Made by a program: the position numbers and the translations under genes. This document shows, piece by piece, positions 36,311 through 49,500 of a stretch of DNA of 64,000 bases (position 1 is the stretch's first letter; each line of letters starts with the position of its first letter). Origin of the DNA: Arabidopsis thaliana (lineage: Eukaryota; Streptophyta; Magnoliopsida; Brassicales; Brassicaceae); NCBI RefSeq assembly GCF_000001735.4, contig NC_003076.8, forward strand, positions 1,178,001-1,242,000, written 5' to 3'. The notes under the pieces are model-generated. The model made no database searches. It had not been told where the DNA came from and saw only the letters and a list, made by a program, of their open reading frames with translations.

Positions 36311-38320
36311 TTTGGATACGATTTAGTCTTTTTTTTTTCTTCTTCTCCTTTTTTTACCATACGATTTAGTCTTTATGGGACTGATTTATATTTTCAAATT
36401 TTTGGTTGTGATATCTTTACAGCTGTCTCAACGCTTTTTATTTTCTTGTTTGTATATCTTTGTGTTATTTTGATTGAATTTAACGTATTTGTTGTGAACT
36501 TTGATTGGTACAGAGAATAATTAAAGAAGCCACAATGATTAGGGTGATCAATGTGGATATATTATAATAGATTTTGTCTTCGGACAAGAAGAGATTCAAA
36601 CAAAAAATGAGTCTCATCGAAATCATCCAATCCGTTTATTACTTTTGAATAATTAAACCAATTTTATCATAGCCATGTATATATGATACTCATAATGTAT
36701 TAACTTGGGCCCATATGATGATCTGGTAGGTCACTATATGTCATGTGGCGGAATGGCTCGTGAAAAATAATGGTGCTTTTTGTTTGGTAAAGTATTGAAT
36801 CCATGTTTTCATCATTGGCCTAATTACTTTTCTTTCTTTAGAAAACTATATTATGACTTAACATTGATACCCAAAAAAAAAGTATAGTATGGTTCCAGTA
36901 AAATACAATTTTGATTGTTATCAAAAAAGTAATTTTTTTTCTTCTGGGTTCGCAGTAGCGAACGATTTTTTTTTATTCAATGAGCGAAAATCTTCCTAAA
37001 AAAGTTTCGAACACTTGGAACTTAATTAGTCTCATTTGGAGAGCAATAACGATAAACAATTAACTACATATATGTATATACTTTATACATATATAGTTGG
37101 TAATGACATATAAATTTCACGACTCCCACATATATAATATTAGAACTTTTAAATGATTCACACGTGCAGAAGGGATTACTGATGGAGTAGGTACACATAC
37201 ATTGTGATGAATGTTAACTAATTAAGAAAGATACTATGAGATTATGAGTAGATGAAGATTTCGTCTGACAGGATTCCCAAATATTCTACAAAAGTATTTT
37301 TTTTGTCAGCTTTCAGTAGTTAGTTCTGTTTATCTAAATTATACAGGTGCGATTAGGTCTTAAACGGTGTCTGTACTGTATGATAAATTGATAATCATAT
37401 TATCGCTTTTAAAATGTACTAAGAAAATAATGTTGAAGCTAATATTAGTAATTATACAAGGGAGTTTAGTATATAGAGTATTTACATTAATTAGAAAATA
37501 TAATTTTTAATATAGACAAATTAAACTACTTAGGTGAATAAATTTCTCTAGTAATATACAATAATTAAGTAGAAGAAGAAAAACTCCATCTCAAGTATAA
37601 ATATTATCTTTGTTTTTCTTATAGTTATCGCTCTGTGTGTCGATCAAACTATGTTAGCAGGTTGTGGCCGAAAAGCTTTGTATATTTTAAGAACTCATTT
37701 AGGTCATACAATGATGTTCCCAAAATGGTACATATCTGATAAAAAGGATCTTGGTCTTTACTCTTTACTAATGCGTCGTTCAATCTCATTAGATCATTTT
37801 AAATTTGGGGTACACCTAATTTTTATAGTCATATAATCACATGGAGTTAACTTTACACTTTATAAAGAAATTATGGCATATAAAAAGAAAAGCTCTCTTT
37901 TTGTTCTTAGATTCAGTACATTTATATTTATGTGATGTAAGATGATGGGAGATCAACTTGTTGGGTGTTGCTGGTCACGACGAGCCTATGTGGAAGTATG
38001 GTTGGATATATGATGGGCTCAAAACTTGTAAGTTAGGTCATACCGGCCTACCAAACTAAGTAGGCTAGTCCAACGGATTAACAAACTGGCCCGTAAATTA
38101 GTCACTTTCGATATGCTCTCTTATTATGTATGATGTATCCAAGCAAATTTTGATACGTGTGAAACAATAAAAAGTTATATCTTTTTCAGAAACATCAATT
38201 ATACAACAAAGAATCATAATTTTTCAGTGAAGAAGAACATCAATCAAAATCGATATTTGTATATACAGTAAAACAATTTCCTATAAAATGAATTCTGTAA
38301 AGTTTTTCCTAGGTTTATGT
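36311..38320. other. Intergenic, CYP84A4 promoter side
   Basis: Two kilobases of AT-rich DNA between CYP84A4 and ZAT6, both on the minus strand. A G-rich stretch near 37960-38100 (GTTGGGTGTTGCTGGTCACG, CATACCGGCCTACC) differs in composition and may be an old repeat. No coding signal. Confidence 0.5.
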
Positions 38321-39037
38321 TTAGGGTTTCTCCGGGAAGTCAAACCGGAGTTTCTTCGCCGGCATAGGACTCATCACCTCTTCGTCTCCGTTGACCATCG
38401 AGAATTCCGGTATCGGCGGTATGTTGAGGTCAAACCCACGGTGGCCACTGCTGACGTGGCTTGTAGACCCCACATCTTCAGAATTCGACACGCTACTACT
38501 CACACCGCCTCCGTTCTTTCCTTCGTAGTGGCACCGTTTGTGGCCGCCGAGAGCTTGACCGGTGGCGAACGATTTATGACAGATAGAGCAAACGTGCGAC
38601 TTCACACTTCCTCCCCCGCCACCGGATATACCAGACGTGGTTATCGCCGACGATGTCGACAGCTCATCTCCTCCGGCAGATTGAGTAAGCGAAAAGCTTT
38701 TCCGGTGACTTGCCTTGTGTCCACCAAGAGCCTGGTAAGACGAAAACGCCTTGTCACAGACGCTACACTTGTAGATCGGAGTAGGAAGAGGAGGAAGCAG
38801 AGGAGGTGAAGACGAAGAAGAAGGCAGGTCAAGGTCACGGTTTCTATCTCCGTCGCGAGCAAGAAGCATGAGACATAAAGCGATATATTCATCCTCCGTG
38901 AGACTCTGACGGTCGAATTCAGATCTTGATCGCTTAGATCGTTTGCCTTTGCTTCCATGAAACCCTAGTGCTGAATCTTGAAACAGAGTCGGCATCGGAG
39001 AAGATAATCTTGGAGAAGTAAGAGTTTCAAGTGCCAT
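38321..39037 (-). CDS. ZAT6: C2H2 zinc-finger repressor ZAT6
   Basis: Intronless C1-2i zinc-finger gene of 238 residues encoding a nuclear transcriptional repressor involved in phosphate, salt, cold and cadmium responses. It has an N-terminal basic patch [12 protein letters not shown] (residues 30-41) and the L-box-like [15 protein letters not shown]. Two fingers follow: [21 protein letters not shown] and [21 protein letters not shown]-type, both with the plant QALGGH signature. An EAR repression motif, FDLNIPP, lies near the C-terminus. The start ATG is the first in the frame, with a CT-rich leader upstream. At5g04340 by order and sequence. Confidence 0.95.
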   Translation of the reverse strand: MALETLTSPRLSSPMPTLFQDSALGFHGSKGKRSKRSRSEFDRQSLTEDEYIALCLMLLARDGDRNRDLDLPSSSSSPPLLPPLPTPIYKCSVCDKAFSSYQALGGHKASHRKSFSLTQSAGGDELSTSSAITTSGISGGGGGSVKSHVCSICHKSFATGQALGGHKRCHYEGKNGGGVSSSVSNSEDVGSTSHVSSGHRGFDLNIPPIPEFSMVNGDEEVMSPMPAKKLRFDFPEKP

Positions 39038-40278
39038 TATCTTGAAGACTAGCTACTAAGTTCTAAATTGAGAAGAAAGATAATTGTAAATGAAAAGATT
39101 TGATTTGAAGAAACAAGAAATGAAAGTGTGTGTGTTATATATAGTAAAGTCAGAGGAGTCTGAAGAGGAAGGAAGTTGCGTGTCGAGAGATGAGAAAGAG
39201 TTGAAGAAGAGTGAAGAAGTCGATAATCACTTTAATTTGATATATTTATTTTAATTATATATAATGTTGTGTGGACTAGAGATGAAAAGTGAAAGTATCT
39301 AAGTTTGGTTTGGGCACATTTGGTTTGACTTGGTACACGTGTTTGTGGAAGTCGGCTAAGAAGACTTGTTCTCATTTCTTTCTAGTAAGTAAGTAATGCC
39401 GCCTTCTTCAATTCTTATCACTTAAGAATATTCTAGAGAGCTCTCACTTAGGTGTTTTGCTGACCAACCAACCAACCAACCAACCAAGTGGAGATACAAA
39501 AGGCCAAATTAAGTCGGCTACTTAACCAGTTTTACTGTCTTTTCATAACTTATCGAATTAATACCTACTATTAATGTCTAAACCCATCAATATCAACGTA
39601 ACCTTTTTAATTTTAATCTCGAGGCCCACTTGAGAGATGAATATGTAACCGCTTAAAAGGTGAGGTTTCGAACTTGGGTGAAAGGAATGACCTAGTGAAC
39701 TAGTGCCACTATAGTGCCCCCCTTCTAATGTAACCTTTATCTATGTTTCTTCTTTAGGTTTGGCAAACTATATCATGTTGACAAATTTGTATTGGGCATC
39801 AGTGATTAAATCTATGATATTTTTAAAATTCATCTATTAATAAAGCATCCAACTAAAAACGAAGAAAAGAATGTTAGAATTAAAAGATATAATGATATAA
39901 CAAAGGGAATGTTTCGCCAAAGTACGAAAAGAAAGGTTACTATAAACCTAGGAATAGACGAAATTTTTTTAACCATTTTATTAAGTTTATGGTTGAAATA
40001 TTTATTAACAATTCCTCCACAAAAATTGCAAGTAGAACACTCGAGCCACTTCTAATTTTAACCACTCAAGCCATTTCTACATGATGACCACTCGAGCCAT
40101 TCCTAATTTTAACGCATAACCTCAAAAAATAAAGAGAAGACAGAATTTAAAGCACAACCTCAAAAAACATATACTGATCAAATTTGTATATATAAATACA
40201 TCAAAATCGCAATCTTTATAAATAAATAAATAAACAAAAAAATAAAAACAATCTAATTAACATCCCCAGAAAAACAAA
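39038..40278. other. Intergenic between ZAT6 and the SPH array
   Basis: Holds the ZAT6 promoter, an (AACC)n run near 39466-39487, a SINE-like relic near 39.6-39.72 kb (listed separately), and the first SPH promoter with a TATATATAAATA box near 40187-40198. CACTCGAGCCA(C/T)T(T/C)CTAATTTTAA occurs twice (about 40038 and 40090). Confidence 0.55.
39610..39725 (-). mobile_element. SINE-like relic (weak)
   Basis: The minus strand has TGGCACTAGTTCACTAGG followed about 20 bp later by AAGTTCGAAACC, which resemble tRNA-type A and B boxes. An A/T-rich end follows. Plant SINEs have this layout. No target-site duplication was found, so this is tentative. Confidence 0.25.
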
Positions 40279-40674
40279 ATGAAACGTCTCACAATTGTTC
40301 TCATTGTTTTAGTGTTTTACATTGGAGATACGCATGGGAGAAACGTATTAATGATAGTAAACAGGTTACCAAAAAACGCAACCCTGAAGCTCCATTGTTA
40401 TTCAGGGGACGACGATTTTAAGACCATGTACTTGCGTCACAATGATCCACCACAAACTTGGCGTTTCAAAGATGCTTTCTTCCATGAGACACAATTTATA
40501 TGCAATCTACACCAGGGTTACCATTGGGCGCATCACCGTTCGTTTATAGCTTACAAGTCAAGTATGAACACCTCTCAGAAAAATAATGCAAATGCTACAT
40601 GGTTCGCCGGTGAAAAAGGAATCTACTTGTCCTTTAACCAGAGGACTCCTGAATTTATGTACATCTGGATGTAA
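40279..40674 (+). CDS. S-protein homologue (plant self-incompatibility S1 family), copy 1
   Basis: Small secreted protein of 131 residues, intronless, of the SPH family named after the poppy pollen-incompatibility ligand. Function in Arabidopsis relatives is unknown; members are thought to be extracellular signals. The signal peptide is residues 1-20 (LTIVLIVLVFYIGDTHG). The domain shows the conserved LKLHCYSGDDDF, a WRFKDAFF strand, FICNLHQG and WFAGEKGIYLSF. The cysteine usually found before the last motif is absent (ATWFAGEKG). There are two N-x-T sites near residue 110. A TATA box lies about 85 bp upstream of the ATG. It probably matches At5g04347. Confidence 0.88.
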   Translation: MKRLTIVLIVLVFYIGDTHGRNVLMIVNRLPKNATLKLHCYSGDDDFKTMYLRHNDPPQTWRFKDAFFHETQFICNLHQGYHWAHHRSFIAYKSSMNTSQKNNANATWFAGEKGIYLSFNQRTPEFMYIWM

Positions 40675-41876
40675 ACCAATCATAACCAGTTGCTCTTAAT
40701 TTTATGTTATAATTAGTATTCTTGGTTTGATGTCAATGTATAGTACTATATATCTAGGATAAATTAATAACACAGAATGTAATATATCGGAGACTCGAAA
40801 ATATGTCATTACATATGAATGTTGGCTATATATACGTCATATTTTAATTAGGTCGTCGTAGTTTCGAACGGAAAAATTCATCACCATCTCCCTCCTCTTT
40901 CTCTCCAACATGAAACTTCTATCGTTTCCTCTTTTTACTTATGTTTGTTCCTTTTTCTTGATGGCTACTTATTTTTTCAAATATTATTTTCTAAGATATT
41001 TTATGAGAAAACAAAATATGTTCTAAATCATGGATTATTAATTAGAATATATATCTTTTTGTGATATTAGTAACTATTATATGTTTATGTCACTAGATTA
41101 TATTTTTTTCAAAATGTATTTTCAACTTATCTTTGATTAATTAGTGAAATTTTTAAGCTAATTAAAACTAAATTTGAAATTATAATGAAACCTTTTATAT
41201 AACCAATTAATATTTTGACTACTAGACTAAATATTTTATTTTATTTTATTTTAAGTGAATATCTAAAAACATATTTTGCAATTTTCCAAATCCAAAGCTT
41301 TTAGTCTTAATTCGTGTTTGGTTCGATCAAAATTGAACATAGTATTTATATACGATTACAATAAACCTTAATAATTTTTACTAAAAAAGCTGTGTGATTA
41401 AAGTCATATATATATTCTACTGAAAAATAAAAGATCAATATAAGAAAACTTATGAAAACATAAAATATTGGAAAAGAATAAACAAATGTACTGAAATGAA
41501 GATATTAAGGAAGAAAATATTCAATTATTCAAATTTGATTTTAAAAACATAAAATCAATTTAGAAATGTACATAAATATCATTACTAAGTTTCTGTTGTC
41601 TATATAAAGATCAACTTGAAACGCACTTAAAAAGAAGACTACCAAAATGTTTTAACTAATTAAAATAAGATAAGAACAAGTTTGGTAACCGATTTGTCCT
41701 ATTTTAATTTTGTTGTTGTAAAATATCAATGTCTAATTATCAAAAAAGATATTAAAAAATATCAATGTCTATAAACAGAATCAAAGATGTATATAAGTAC
41801 CCATCATGGAGAAAAAAATGAAAGACCAGAGAGATTTGATCATATTGTTAGTTCCAAAAAGAAAAAAAAAAACAAT
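40675..41876. other. AT-rich intergenic within the SPH array
   Basis: No ORF or repeat recognised. A TATATAAG box at about 41790 precedes SPH copy 2. Confidence 0.55.
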
Positions 41877-42269
41877 ATGAAGAATCTCTTTATCTTCGTG
41901 ATTCTTCTTAGTGTATGCATCAGAAATACATTCGGAATAAGTACACTCTTGGTCAAAAATGAGCTGAACAATAAAGTCCTTGGTGTGCGTTGTAGATCTA
42001 AGGACGACAACCTTGGTGATCATATTTTGCGCGTTGGCCAAATGACCAAAAATAATTTTGATGATAATGTTTGGAGGAGGACGCTTTTCTGGTGTAATTT
42101 GTGGAAAGGACCTGATTTTAAGCTCCACGTAGCGTTTGATGCATACAGATCTCAATGGAAAGCGGATATTGGGCCTAGGTACTTGTGGATAGCAAGAGAG
42201 GATGGGATCTATTACACACAACATCCCGAGACACCTCCTAAAAAGAAATATGATTGGCCAAAGGCTTAA
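41877..42269 (+). CDS. S-protein homologue, copy 2
   Basis: Intronless, 130 residues. The start at 41877 (MKNLFIFVILLSVCIRNTFG) is chosen because it begins the signal peptide; the frame is open for 30 codons upstream, but those are non-hydrophobic and contain a TATA box. The mature part shows VRCRSKDDNLGDH, FDDNVWRRTLFWCNLWKG and LWIAREDGIYYTQ, all SPH landmarks. The third cysteine (before LWIAREDG) is replaced, as in copy 1. The C-terminus ends in Pro/Lys-rich ETPPKKKYDWPKA. It is much closer to copy 3 than to copy 1. It probably matches At5g04350. Confidence 0.88.
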   Translation: MKNLFIFVILLSVCIRNTFGISTLLVKNELNNKVLGVRCRSKDDNLGDHILRVGQMTKNNFDDNVWRRTLFWCNLWKGPDFKLHVAFDAYRSQWKADIGPRYLWIAREDGIYYTQHPETPPKKKYDWPKA

Positions 42270-42828
42270 ACGCCCAAGGATTAGGGTTTCATATTATTCG
42301 TGAAGTTCACGTATGTGTGTCTGATGAAGATCATTTCTTTGTTTTTTTTCTTTTCTTTATAATTTGAATAAAATTGGTCACTGTAGAAATCTGACTCTAA
42401 TGTGTGCGTAAGAAGTGTGTAACGCTCGGCGGTGGAGCTTATGTTACAATCCGTACTTCATTATTCTGTCTGTGATAAGAAATAATAATAATTGAATATG
42501 TAGCCTAGTTTTATGCAAAAGTTTTGAATGTTTTCAATTTACAATCCAACTAAAAACGGAACAACATCTCAAACAATTTACAATAAAATCAAAGATTTAT
42601 ATTCTTTATCTCAGATTACGTTTTAATTTCATAAAAAGTAACATAAGAAATTATACCTTTTTGGATTCAACACTGTTTCATTTTTTGGTTAAAATATTAT
42701 CATCCCATATCGTCTCAATTTTCCTTGTTAGCACAAAGAAATAACATCAAAACCTATTTTCATGAAATAAAATGTGAATATAAATATAACAATAGATTAA
42801 GTCTATTCCCCAAATTTATCACGAGAAA
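42270..42828. other. Intergenic, SPH copies 2 and 3
   Basis: The left part is the copy 2 3' UTR. A TATAAATA box near 42779 precedes copy 3. Nothing else seen. Confidence 0.55.
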
Positions 42829-43269
42829 ATGAACAATCTCTTCATATTTTCGATTGTTATTGGCTTATGCATTGGCGTAAGCAATGCTTTTCACGAGATA
42901 GGAGAAAGCAAAGTCGTGTTAAGCAATCAATTGGAACACAGCAAACTCCTCAAAGTTCATTGTCGTTCCAAAGACGACGATCTTGGGGAGCATATTTTGA
43001 AAATTGGCCAAGACTACGAGTTTACTTTTGGTGATAACATTTGGCAAACGACTAGTTTCTCATGTCAAATGGATCAGGGTCCTAATTTTAAGCATCACCT
43101 AGATTTTGTGGCATATGAGACTTCGTGGAGCAAAGCTCTTGAAGCTTCGTGTAAGTGGATAGGTAGAGAAGATGGAATCTATTTTTCTCAAGATGGAGTT
43201 CCTCCCACCAAAAAGTACCAAGATGGAGTTCCTCCCACCAAAAAGTACCAATGGGATGATCCTCATTGA
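42829..43269 (+). CDS. S-protein homologue, copy 3, with duplicated C-terminal segment
   Basis: Intronless, 146 residues, with a signal peptide at residues 1-20 (MNNLFIFSIVIGLCIGVSNA). It has VHCRSKDDDLGEH, FGDNIWQTTSFSCQMDQG and ASCKWIGREDGIYFSQ, so it keeps the third cysteine that copies 1 and 2 lack. The C-terminus repeats a ten-residue block, QDGVPPTKKY, twice in tandem, encoded by two identical 30-bp units at 43189-43218 and 43219-43248. Copy 2 has one related block (ETPPKKKYDW), so the duplication is recent. I do not recall a locus name for this copy. Confidence 0.85.
   Translation: MNNLFIFSIVIGLCIGVSNAFHEIGESKVVLSNQLEHSKLLKVHCRSKDDDLGEHILKIGQDYEFTFGDNIWQTTSFSCQMDQGPNFKHHLDFVAYETSWSKALEASCKWIGREDGIYFSQDGVPPTKKYQDGVPPTKKYQWDDPH
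43189..43248 (+). repeat. Perfect 30-bp tandem duplication in SPH copy 3
   Basis: Two identical 30-bp units start CAAGATGGAGTTCC and end AAAAAGTAC. The frame is kept. Confidence 0.95.
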
Positions 43270-43565
43270 AAATTAGAGTTTTATATTATCTTTGGTTGAT
43301 CTGAAGAATTGGTCCTCATATGAAAATTAGGGTTTTATATTCTTTGGTGGATCTTTGTACCTCTTATTATGAATAAAGTTATCGATAAAATTTTCTTTAA
43401 TAACAAACATTCCATTGATATGGATTTCTTTGAAAGGATAAGTAGTTATATAAATACGTGAAAGATATAAGAAATTTGAGGGACTAAAGAGCAAAAATAT
43501 AGATATTTTGAAGAACAAACGGTCGAAGAACATCTGAAACTATCATCAATCGGAGAAGAAGAAGA

Positions 43566-46500
43566 ATGGCACTGACACTGACACCAACAAGTTCCGTTCA
43601 TCTTCTCAGTTCCATATCCGTCGCGCGTCCTCGGATCTTCGCCGCTGATTTTAATCTTCGATCGCGGTGGCGACGTCGTCGGCCTGTTACGTCAATTTCT
43701 AACTTCCGTCTCAGACTTCCTTCGAAAACTTCGCTTCACTGTCTCTGTTCTTCGTCTTCCGCTTCATCTCCTATGTCGCTCGAAGTCTCCAGTCCCAATT
43801 CTCAGGTTTACCCCTCTTAATTTTCGAGCTAGAAGGTTGATCGATCATGTTACTGGTTTTGCTCTTTTTAACGTTTTGTGTCAAAATTTTGGTCAGTTTC
43901 TTGATTGTTTGATCTATTCAAGAGCGTATTGGGTTACCCAAGGCGTGATTGCATGGAATGTGGATGTTGGTGAAGGGTCTTGTTACTTTTACGCGAGCAA
44001 AAGTGCTGGTTTATCATTCAGCGAAGATGGAATCGATGGTGCTTAATCTTATCTCTAAGTCTCTGTGATGGTTTGATTTATTTATTTTAAACCAAGTTCA
44101 TTGGCTTTCAGGTTATGATTTAAGAATCAAGCTTGAAGCTGAATCCGGTTCACTTCCTGCAGATGTAAGTTGTGCACTCTCTGCCATGTGTTTGCTTCAT
44201 AAGAGTACATATTTTTTAGGGAGTTTAGGAAGAAGTTTCAAAGTTGAAGGCTTGATTTCAGGTAATTGAGAAGTTTCCACATATTAGGAATTACAAATCG
44301 TTCAAAGTTCCTAAGGATTTGGATATCAGGGATCTTGTCAAAAGCCAGTTAGCTGTTGTTTGTTTTGATGGTAAGAGTTGTCTTTTACCATTTCATTTGA
44401 TTGATTCGTCTTCTATGTTTTTCATATTTGTTTCCCTTCCTTGTTTAGGATTACTCATTGCCAACACTAAGAAACTTACGGAGACTGAATTATTTAGTGT
44501 TTATTTAATTTTTCTGTAGCGGAAGGACGGCTGATTCAAGGAACTGGGTTGCAGTTGCCTGGCGTCCTGGATGAATTGTTCTCATATGATGGTCCCCTAG
44601 GTGCACATTTTACACCAGAAGGTGTCTCTCTTCACCTCTGGGCTCCCACTGCTCAAGTATGTTGGAAATGGTTATTGGCGTTACCTTTTCTACTTGCCTT
44701 ATACATAAGTAACTCTTTTTGTGTGCTCATTTGTGCATTTAAGTAGGCAGTATCTGTTTGCATCTATAAAAACCCACTTGACAAGAGTCCGATGGAAATT
44801 TGCCCACTCAAAGAGGCTAACGGTGTGTGGAGCACTGAAGGAGCTTGTAGTTGGGGAGGATGCTATTACGTGTATAAAGTATCAGTCTATCATCCAAGCA
44901 CCATGAAATTGGAAACTTGCTATGCTAATGATCCTTATGCACGGGGGTAATAGTATTTTTCAATTGGCTTGAATGGATATCCCCCATAAAACTTTTTTGA
45001 AAATGAGTCATGTGTGATTTGTATTTTCTCAAGCAGGCTTTCAGCAGATGGGAGGAAAACTTTTCTGGTTAATCTTGATTCTGATGATCTAAAACCTGAA
45101 GGATGGGACAACTTAGCAGATAAGAAACCATGCCTAAGATCCTTCTCAGATATAAGTATTTATGAGCTGCATGTGAGGGATTTCAGGTAATTATACTCAA
45201 TTTCCAGATTCATGGTTTACTTTTTACCATGGGGCAAGACTTAGCAGGTAATTTTCGTTACAGATATACGTACTCTTTCTTACCAATTATCTTCCTCTCT
45301 TCCCGCAACCAAGAAACAGTAACTTCTTGAATAGACAAAGAAAATATATATTTTTCTAGCCTATATTTGTTTGGTCAATCTTTGAATCACATTATTGAAA
45401 TTGTAGAATCATTTTACTTGCTCGTGCATATTTCCCTTTTCTTCTCGTTTGTCTAATTTTTACCTGCTATTTCAGTGCCAATGATGAGACTGTTGAGCCT
45501 GAAAATCGTGGTGGATATCTGGCTTTCACTTCAAAGGTGCATATATCTTTGTCCATGCGCATACCTTCATCATCTTTGTCGATATGGGTTGTTTGAATTC
45601 ACATGTTTTACTGGTGATCCCAAATTCTAGTTGTATTTCTGACACATTTGCTGCTCAGAAAAGATGCTCTGATTCATCATGTTGTGTCATATCTCATTAG
45701 ATATATTGGCAGGATTCTGCAGGTGTGAAACATCTTCAGAAATTAGTTGATGCAGGTCTTACCCATCTACATCTTCTTCCAACATTTCAGTTTGGTGATG
45801 TTGATGATGAGAAGGAGAATTGGAAGTCTGTAGGTATATTTGATGTCTCAAGCACACGCTTAAACTTAATAGACTGTAAACGATTCATTTTTGGGATGCA
45901 TTTTCTCTTTAAATTTGAGGCCTTATTTATTGAACTCAAGTTAGAGATCAAAAGCCGGAAGGGCCTTAAGTCTTCAGACCAATAGAAACATAAGCAAAAG
46001 TAACAAAGTCGTCTGTCTTATTTCTGGTTTTTATTGTAGATATAATTTGACCTTTTTATTGTAGACACCAGTCTGCTGGAAGGATTACGACCTGATTCAA
46101 CTGAGGCACAAGCTCGTATTACAGAAATCCAGAATGATGATGGCTATAACTGGGGGTAGTTTGTTTTACACAAGTTACTTCATTCTTCATAATGAATCAA
46201 TCACCTTCATCACAAGTTTTATGTTTTGTGAAGGTATAATCCTGTGCTCTGGGGAGTCCCAAAAGGAAGCTATGCTAGTGATCCGACTGGTCCATGCCGC
46301 ATAATTGAATTTAGAAAAATGGTTCAGGTTTGCATTTTTCCCATGTTTGGATATTGAAAATAGTAAGTGTATACTGGTCCTGGTTATTTGCAATACTAAT
46401 AGGCTCATTGAAAGCTAAAATTTGTAGTGATTCATACAATGTGTTGATGACTGCATGATAAAGCCTCATGCTATTTCGAGTTGGCTCTTTATGTAGCTTC

Positions 46501-49500
46501 TTTTGGCAGGCTCTTAATTGTACTGGTCTTAATGTCGTCTTAGATGTTGTTTACAACCACTTGCATGCAAGTGGGCCACATGACAAAGAATCTGTTCTTG
46601 ATAAGGTGTGCACCTAACTAAGATTTGATTAATTTTCAGTTTGATAACTAACTGTCTAGCCTGAATTCTCATCTATCTTCCACGAAAAAATGTATTTGCT
46701 TAGATAGTTCCAGGTTACTATTTGAGAAGGAACAGTGATGGTTTTATTGAAAACAGTACATGCGTAAACAACACTGCTAGCGAGCACTATATGGTTGATC
46801 GTCTCATACGGGATGATCTATTAAATTGGGTTGTTAACTATAAGGTACATGCTTGTAATCTTTTCTGATTATTTTCCATCTTGCTACTTCTTCCCTCCTT
46901 GAAAAATATATTAGCTTTTTTCTCATGTATCTTTCAACCTTTGATCGACTGGCCATGACAATGTTTATTATATCCTGCAAAGTATATTTTTTGCTTGTAT
47001 ATTCCAGCTGCCTGATCATGTGCTGATTCTGTCAGGTTGATGGTTTCCGTTTTGATCTTATGGGTCATATAATGAAAGCTACAATTGTAAGCAGCTTTGT
47101 TACTCTGCATATTTTATTTGTATGATTGGTAGTTTTCTTTACTCTTTTCTTCAGAAGTTAGTATGTTATTTCATTAGGTTTCTGTGTAAAATTACAAAAG
47201 TTTTGAGATGAGTTGTAATATCTATATTCCTTAGGTAAACGCAAAATCTGCAATTGGTAGCTTGAGAAAGGAAACAGATGGAGTTGATGGTTCAAGAATT
47301 TATTTGTAAGTCTTGGCTATTTTTCGGACTTGCATGCAAGTTTTACGACATTCGTTATGTCCTTTTCCCTCGTGAAATAATTTTGGCCATATAATTTGTT
47401 GTGCTATCCCTTCATCATCAGATATGGCGAAGGATGGAACTTTGGTGAAGTTGCTGAAAATGGACGTGGAATAAATGCGTCACAGTTCAATTTAGGCGGG
47501 ACAGGAATTGGAAGGTTTGAAAGTCATTACTTTAATAAATTGTACCTTTTTAGTTAATCCGTTGGACATCTTGTCACTTTCTTCAACGATTGTACAACAT
47601 TCCCTGATCAATTTTGTTTTACCTGAATTGTTTAAATCTCTATTCAGTTTTAACGACCGTATACGAGATGCAACTCTTGGTGGATCTCCATTTGGTCATC
47701 CTCTTCAACAAGGATTCATTACAGGTTTATTGTTACAGGTATTTTGCCTTTTTTTTTGTGCAGTTACCAATCAAGATATTGAATCACCAAATTTTTTTAG
47801 CTCTAACCGAGGTTAAATGAAGAATATGGTCTTAACTCCACATTATCACATTTATATTCATGGCTTTACCAACAACTTATATTTGTGGTTTTGTTTGGAA
47901 TAGACACTACAATACGGCTTTATTGTTTTGAGAGATGAGTAATCATCATGTATCCTTATTTGCCACTAGTAAATTATTATTCAAGTAGAGAGATACGCTT
48001 ATAAATATGTAAAATTCTTTTCTTCACTTCTTTACCTTCCCTATTATGGACAGCCTAACGCTCATGACCATGGTTCAGAAGCTACACAGGAACTGATGCT
48101 TTCCACTGCGAAAAATCACATCCAGGTAATGATCTCCGTTAGATATCATATGATATATGGTAATCATATTTCTGAAATCAAGGCTTAAGGATTGCCCGAA
48201 CCCAATCTTGTTCTCATATTCGCTTCATAGCTGTTCCCAATGCTTTCTCCTTTCTTACTACATTATGTTATCTTACTAGTTGAAATGTGACAGCTGTATG
48301 GATATCTTGTAACACTAAGTTCTAGAAAGTCTTTTTCTGATATTATCATTTTACTTCCATCATGGATTAGACTGGTATGGCAGCAAATTTGAAGGATTAT
48401 ATGCTGACCAACCACGAAGGAAAGGAGGTATGTAATTAGTCGCACTTTACTATTGAACCTTTCTCAAAGAATTTTTGCCTCACCTTTTATGTTGTATGGC
48501 TCTCATTTTGTAGGTGAAGGGATCAGAGGTTTTAATGCATGATGCTACACCTGTTGCATATGCTTCACTGCCAACAGAAACTGTATGCAACTTCCTTTCT
48601 ATCACTTTCATCATTTAAGTGAAACAAGCACCAATAAATCTGCGATGCTCATACCAGCATTTCCCTGTGGTTTCAGATTAATTACGTATCTGCTCATGAC
48701 AATGAAACTCTCTTTGACATTATCAGTTTGAAGGTAATAAAACAAATATGATGTCTGAACTTTTTCCAAATTTTCAATTCGTCAGCTCAATGTTTTCTTC
48801 TGCTTGATTAGTATTTAATTCTGAAGCACTTCACTCTGCATGTTGTATCTGCGAGCCAACAGACGTGTATCCACTCTCTATTTATTTGCATCATACATTT
48901 CTACTTGAGGATCTGTATAGACTTATTTCTGCTTTGTTCTTGCAGACACCGATGGAAATATCTGTTGATGAAAGGTGTCGAATCAATCATTTGGCGTCAA
49001 GTATGATTGCCCTCTCTCAGGTTCTCTACTGTATTCCAACTTAACTTAGTTATATGTAGACTAAGGGACTGCAAACTACGGCTAGTGGGCACTATTCTCG
49101 AATCTATTACACCAAGTAGATTTCTGTTCAAATCTTAATATGTTTTATTCTGCATGTAAAGGGTATTCCATTCTTCCATGCTGGGGATGAGATTCTACGC
49201 TCGAAATCACTTGATCGAGATTCTTACAACTCCGGTGACTGGTTCAATAGGTTTGCGTTTTCGTTCTTGTAATGAAACATTTCCTCTGATAATATATTTC
49301 CCCTACTGATCGACATGAACGGCAACAAGTTTAGGCTGGACTTCAGCTACAGTTCCAACAATTGGGGTGTTGGGCTTCCTCCAAAAGGGAAAAACGAACA
49401 CAACTGGCCACTGTAAGTGCCGACGGAATCGCCTTCAATAAATCTGATTGCTGAGTAAACCATACGCCCATTGCATGTTTCTGATACCAGTCAGCTCCTG

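Noticed and set aside
38288-38809. 173-aa plus-strand ORF opposite ZAT6
   Set aside because: Antisense of the zinc-finger coding sequence; Arg-rich with no family resemblance.
41781-42224. 147-aa minus-strand ORF opposite SPH copy 2
   Set aside because: Shadow; the plus strand encodes a signal peptide and the SPH motifs.
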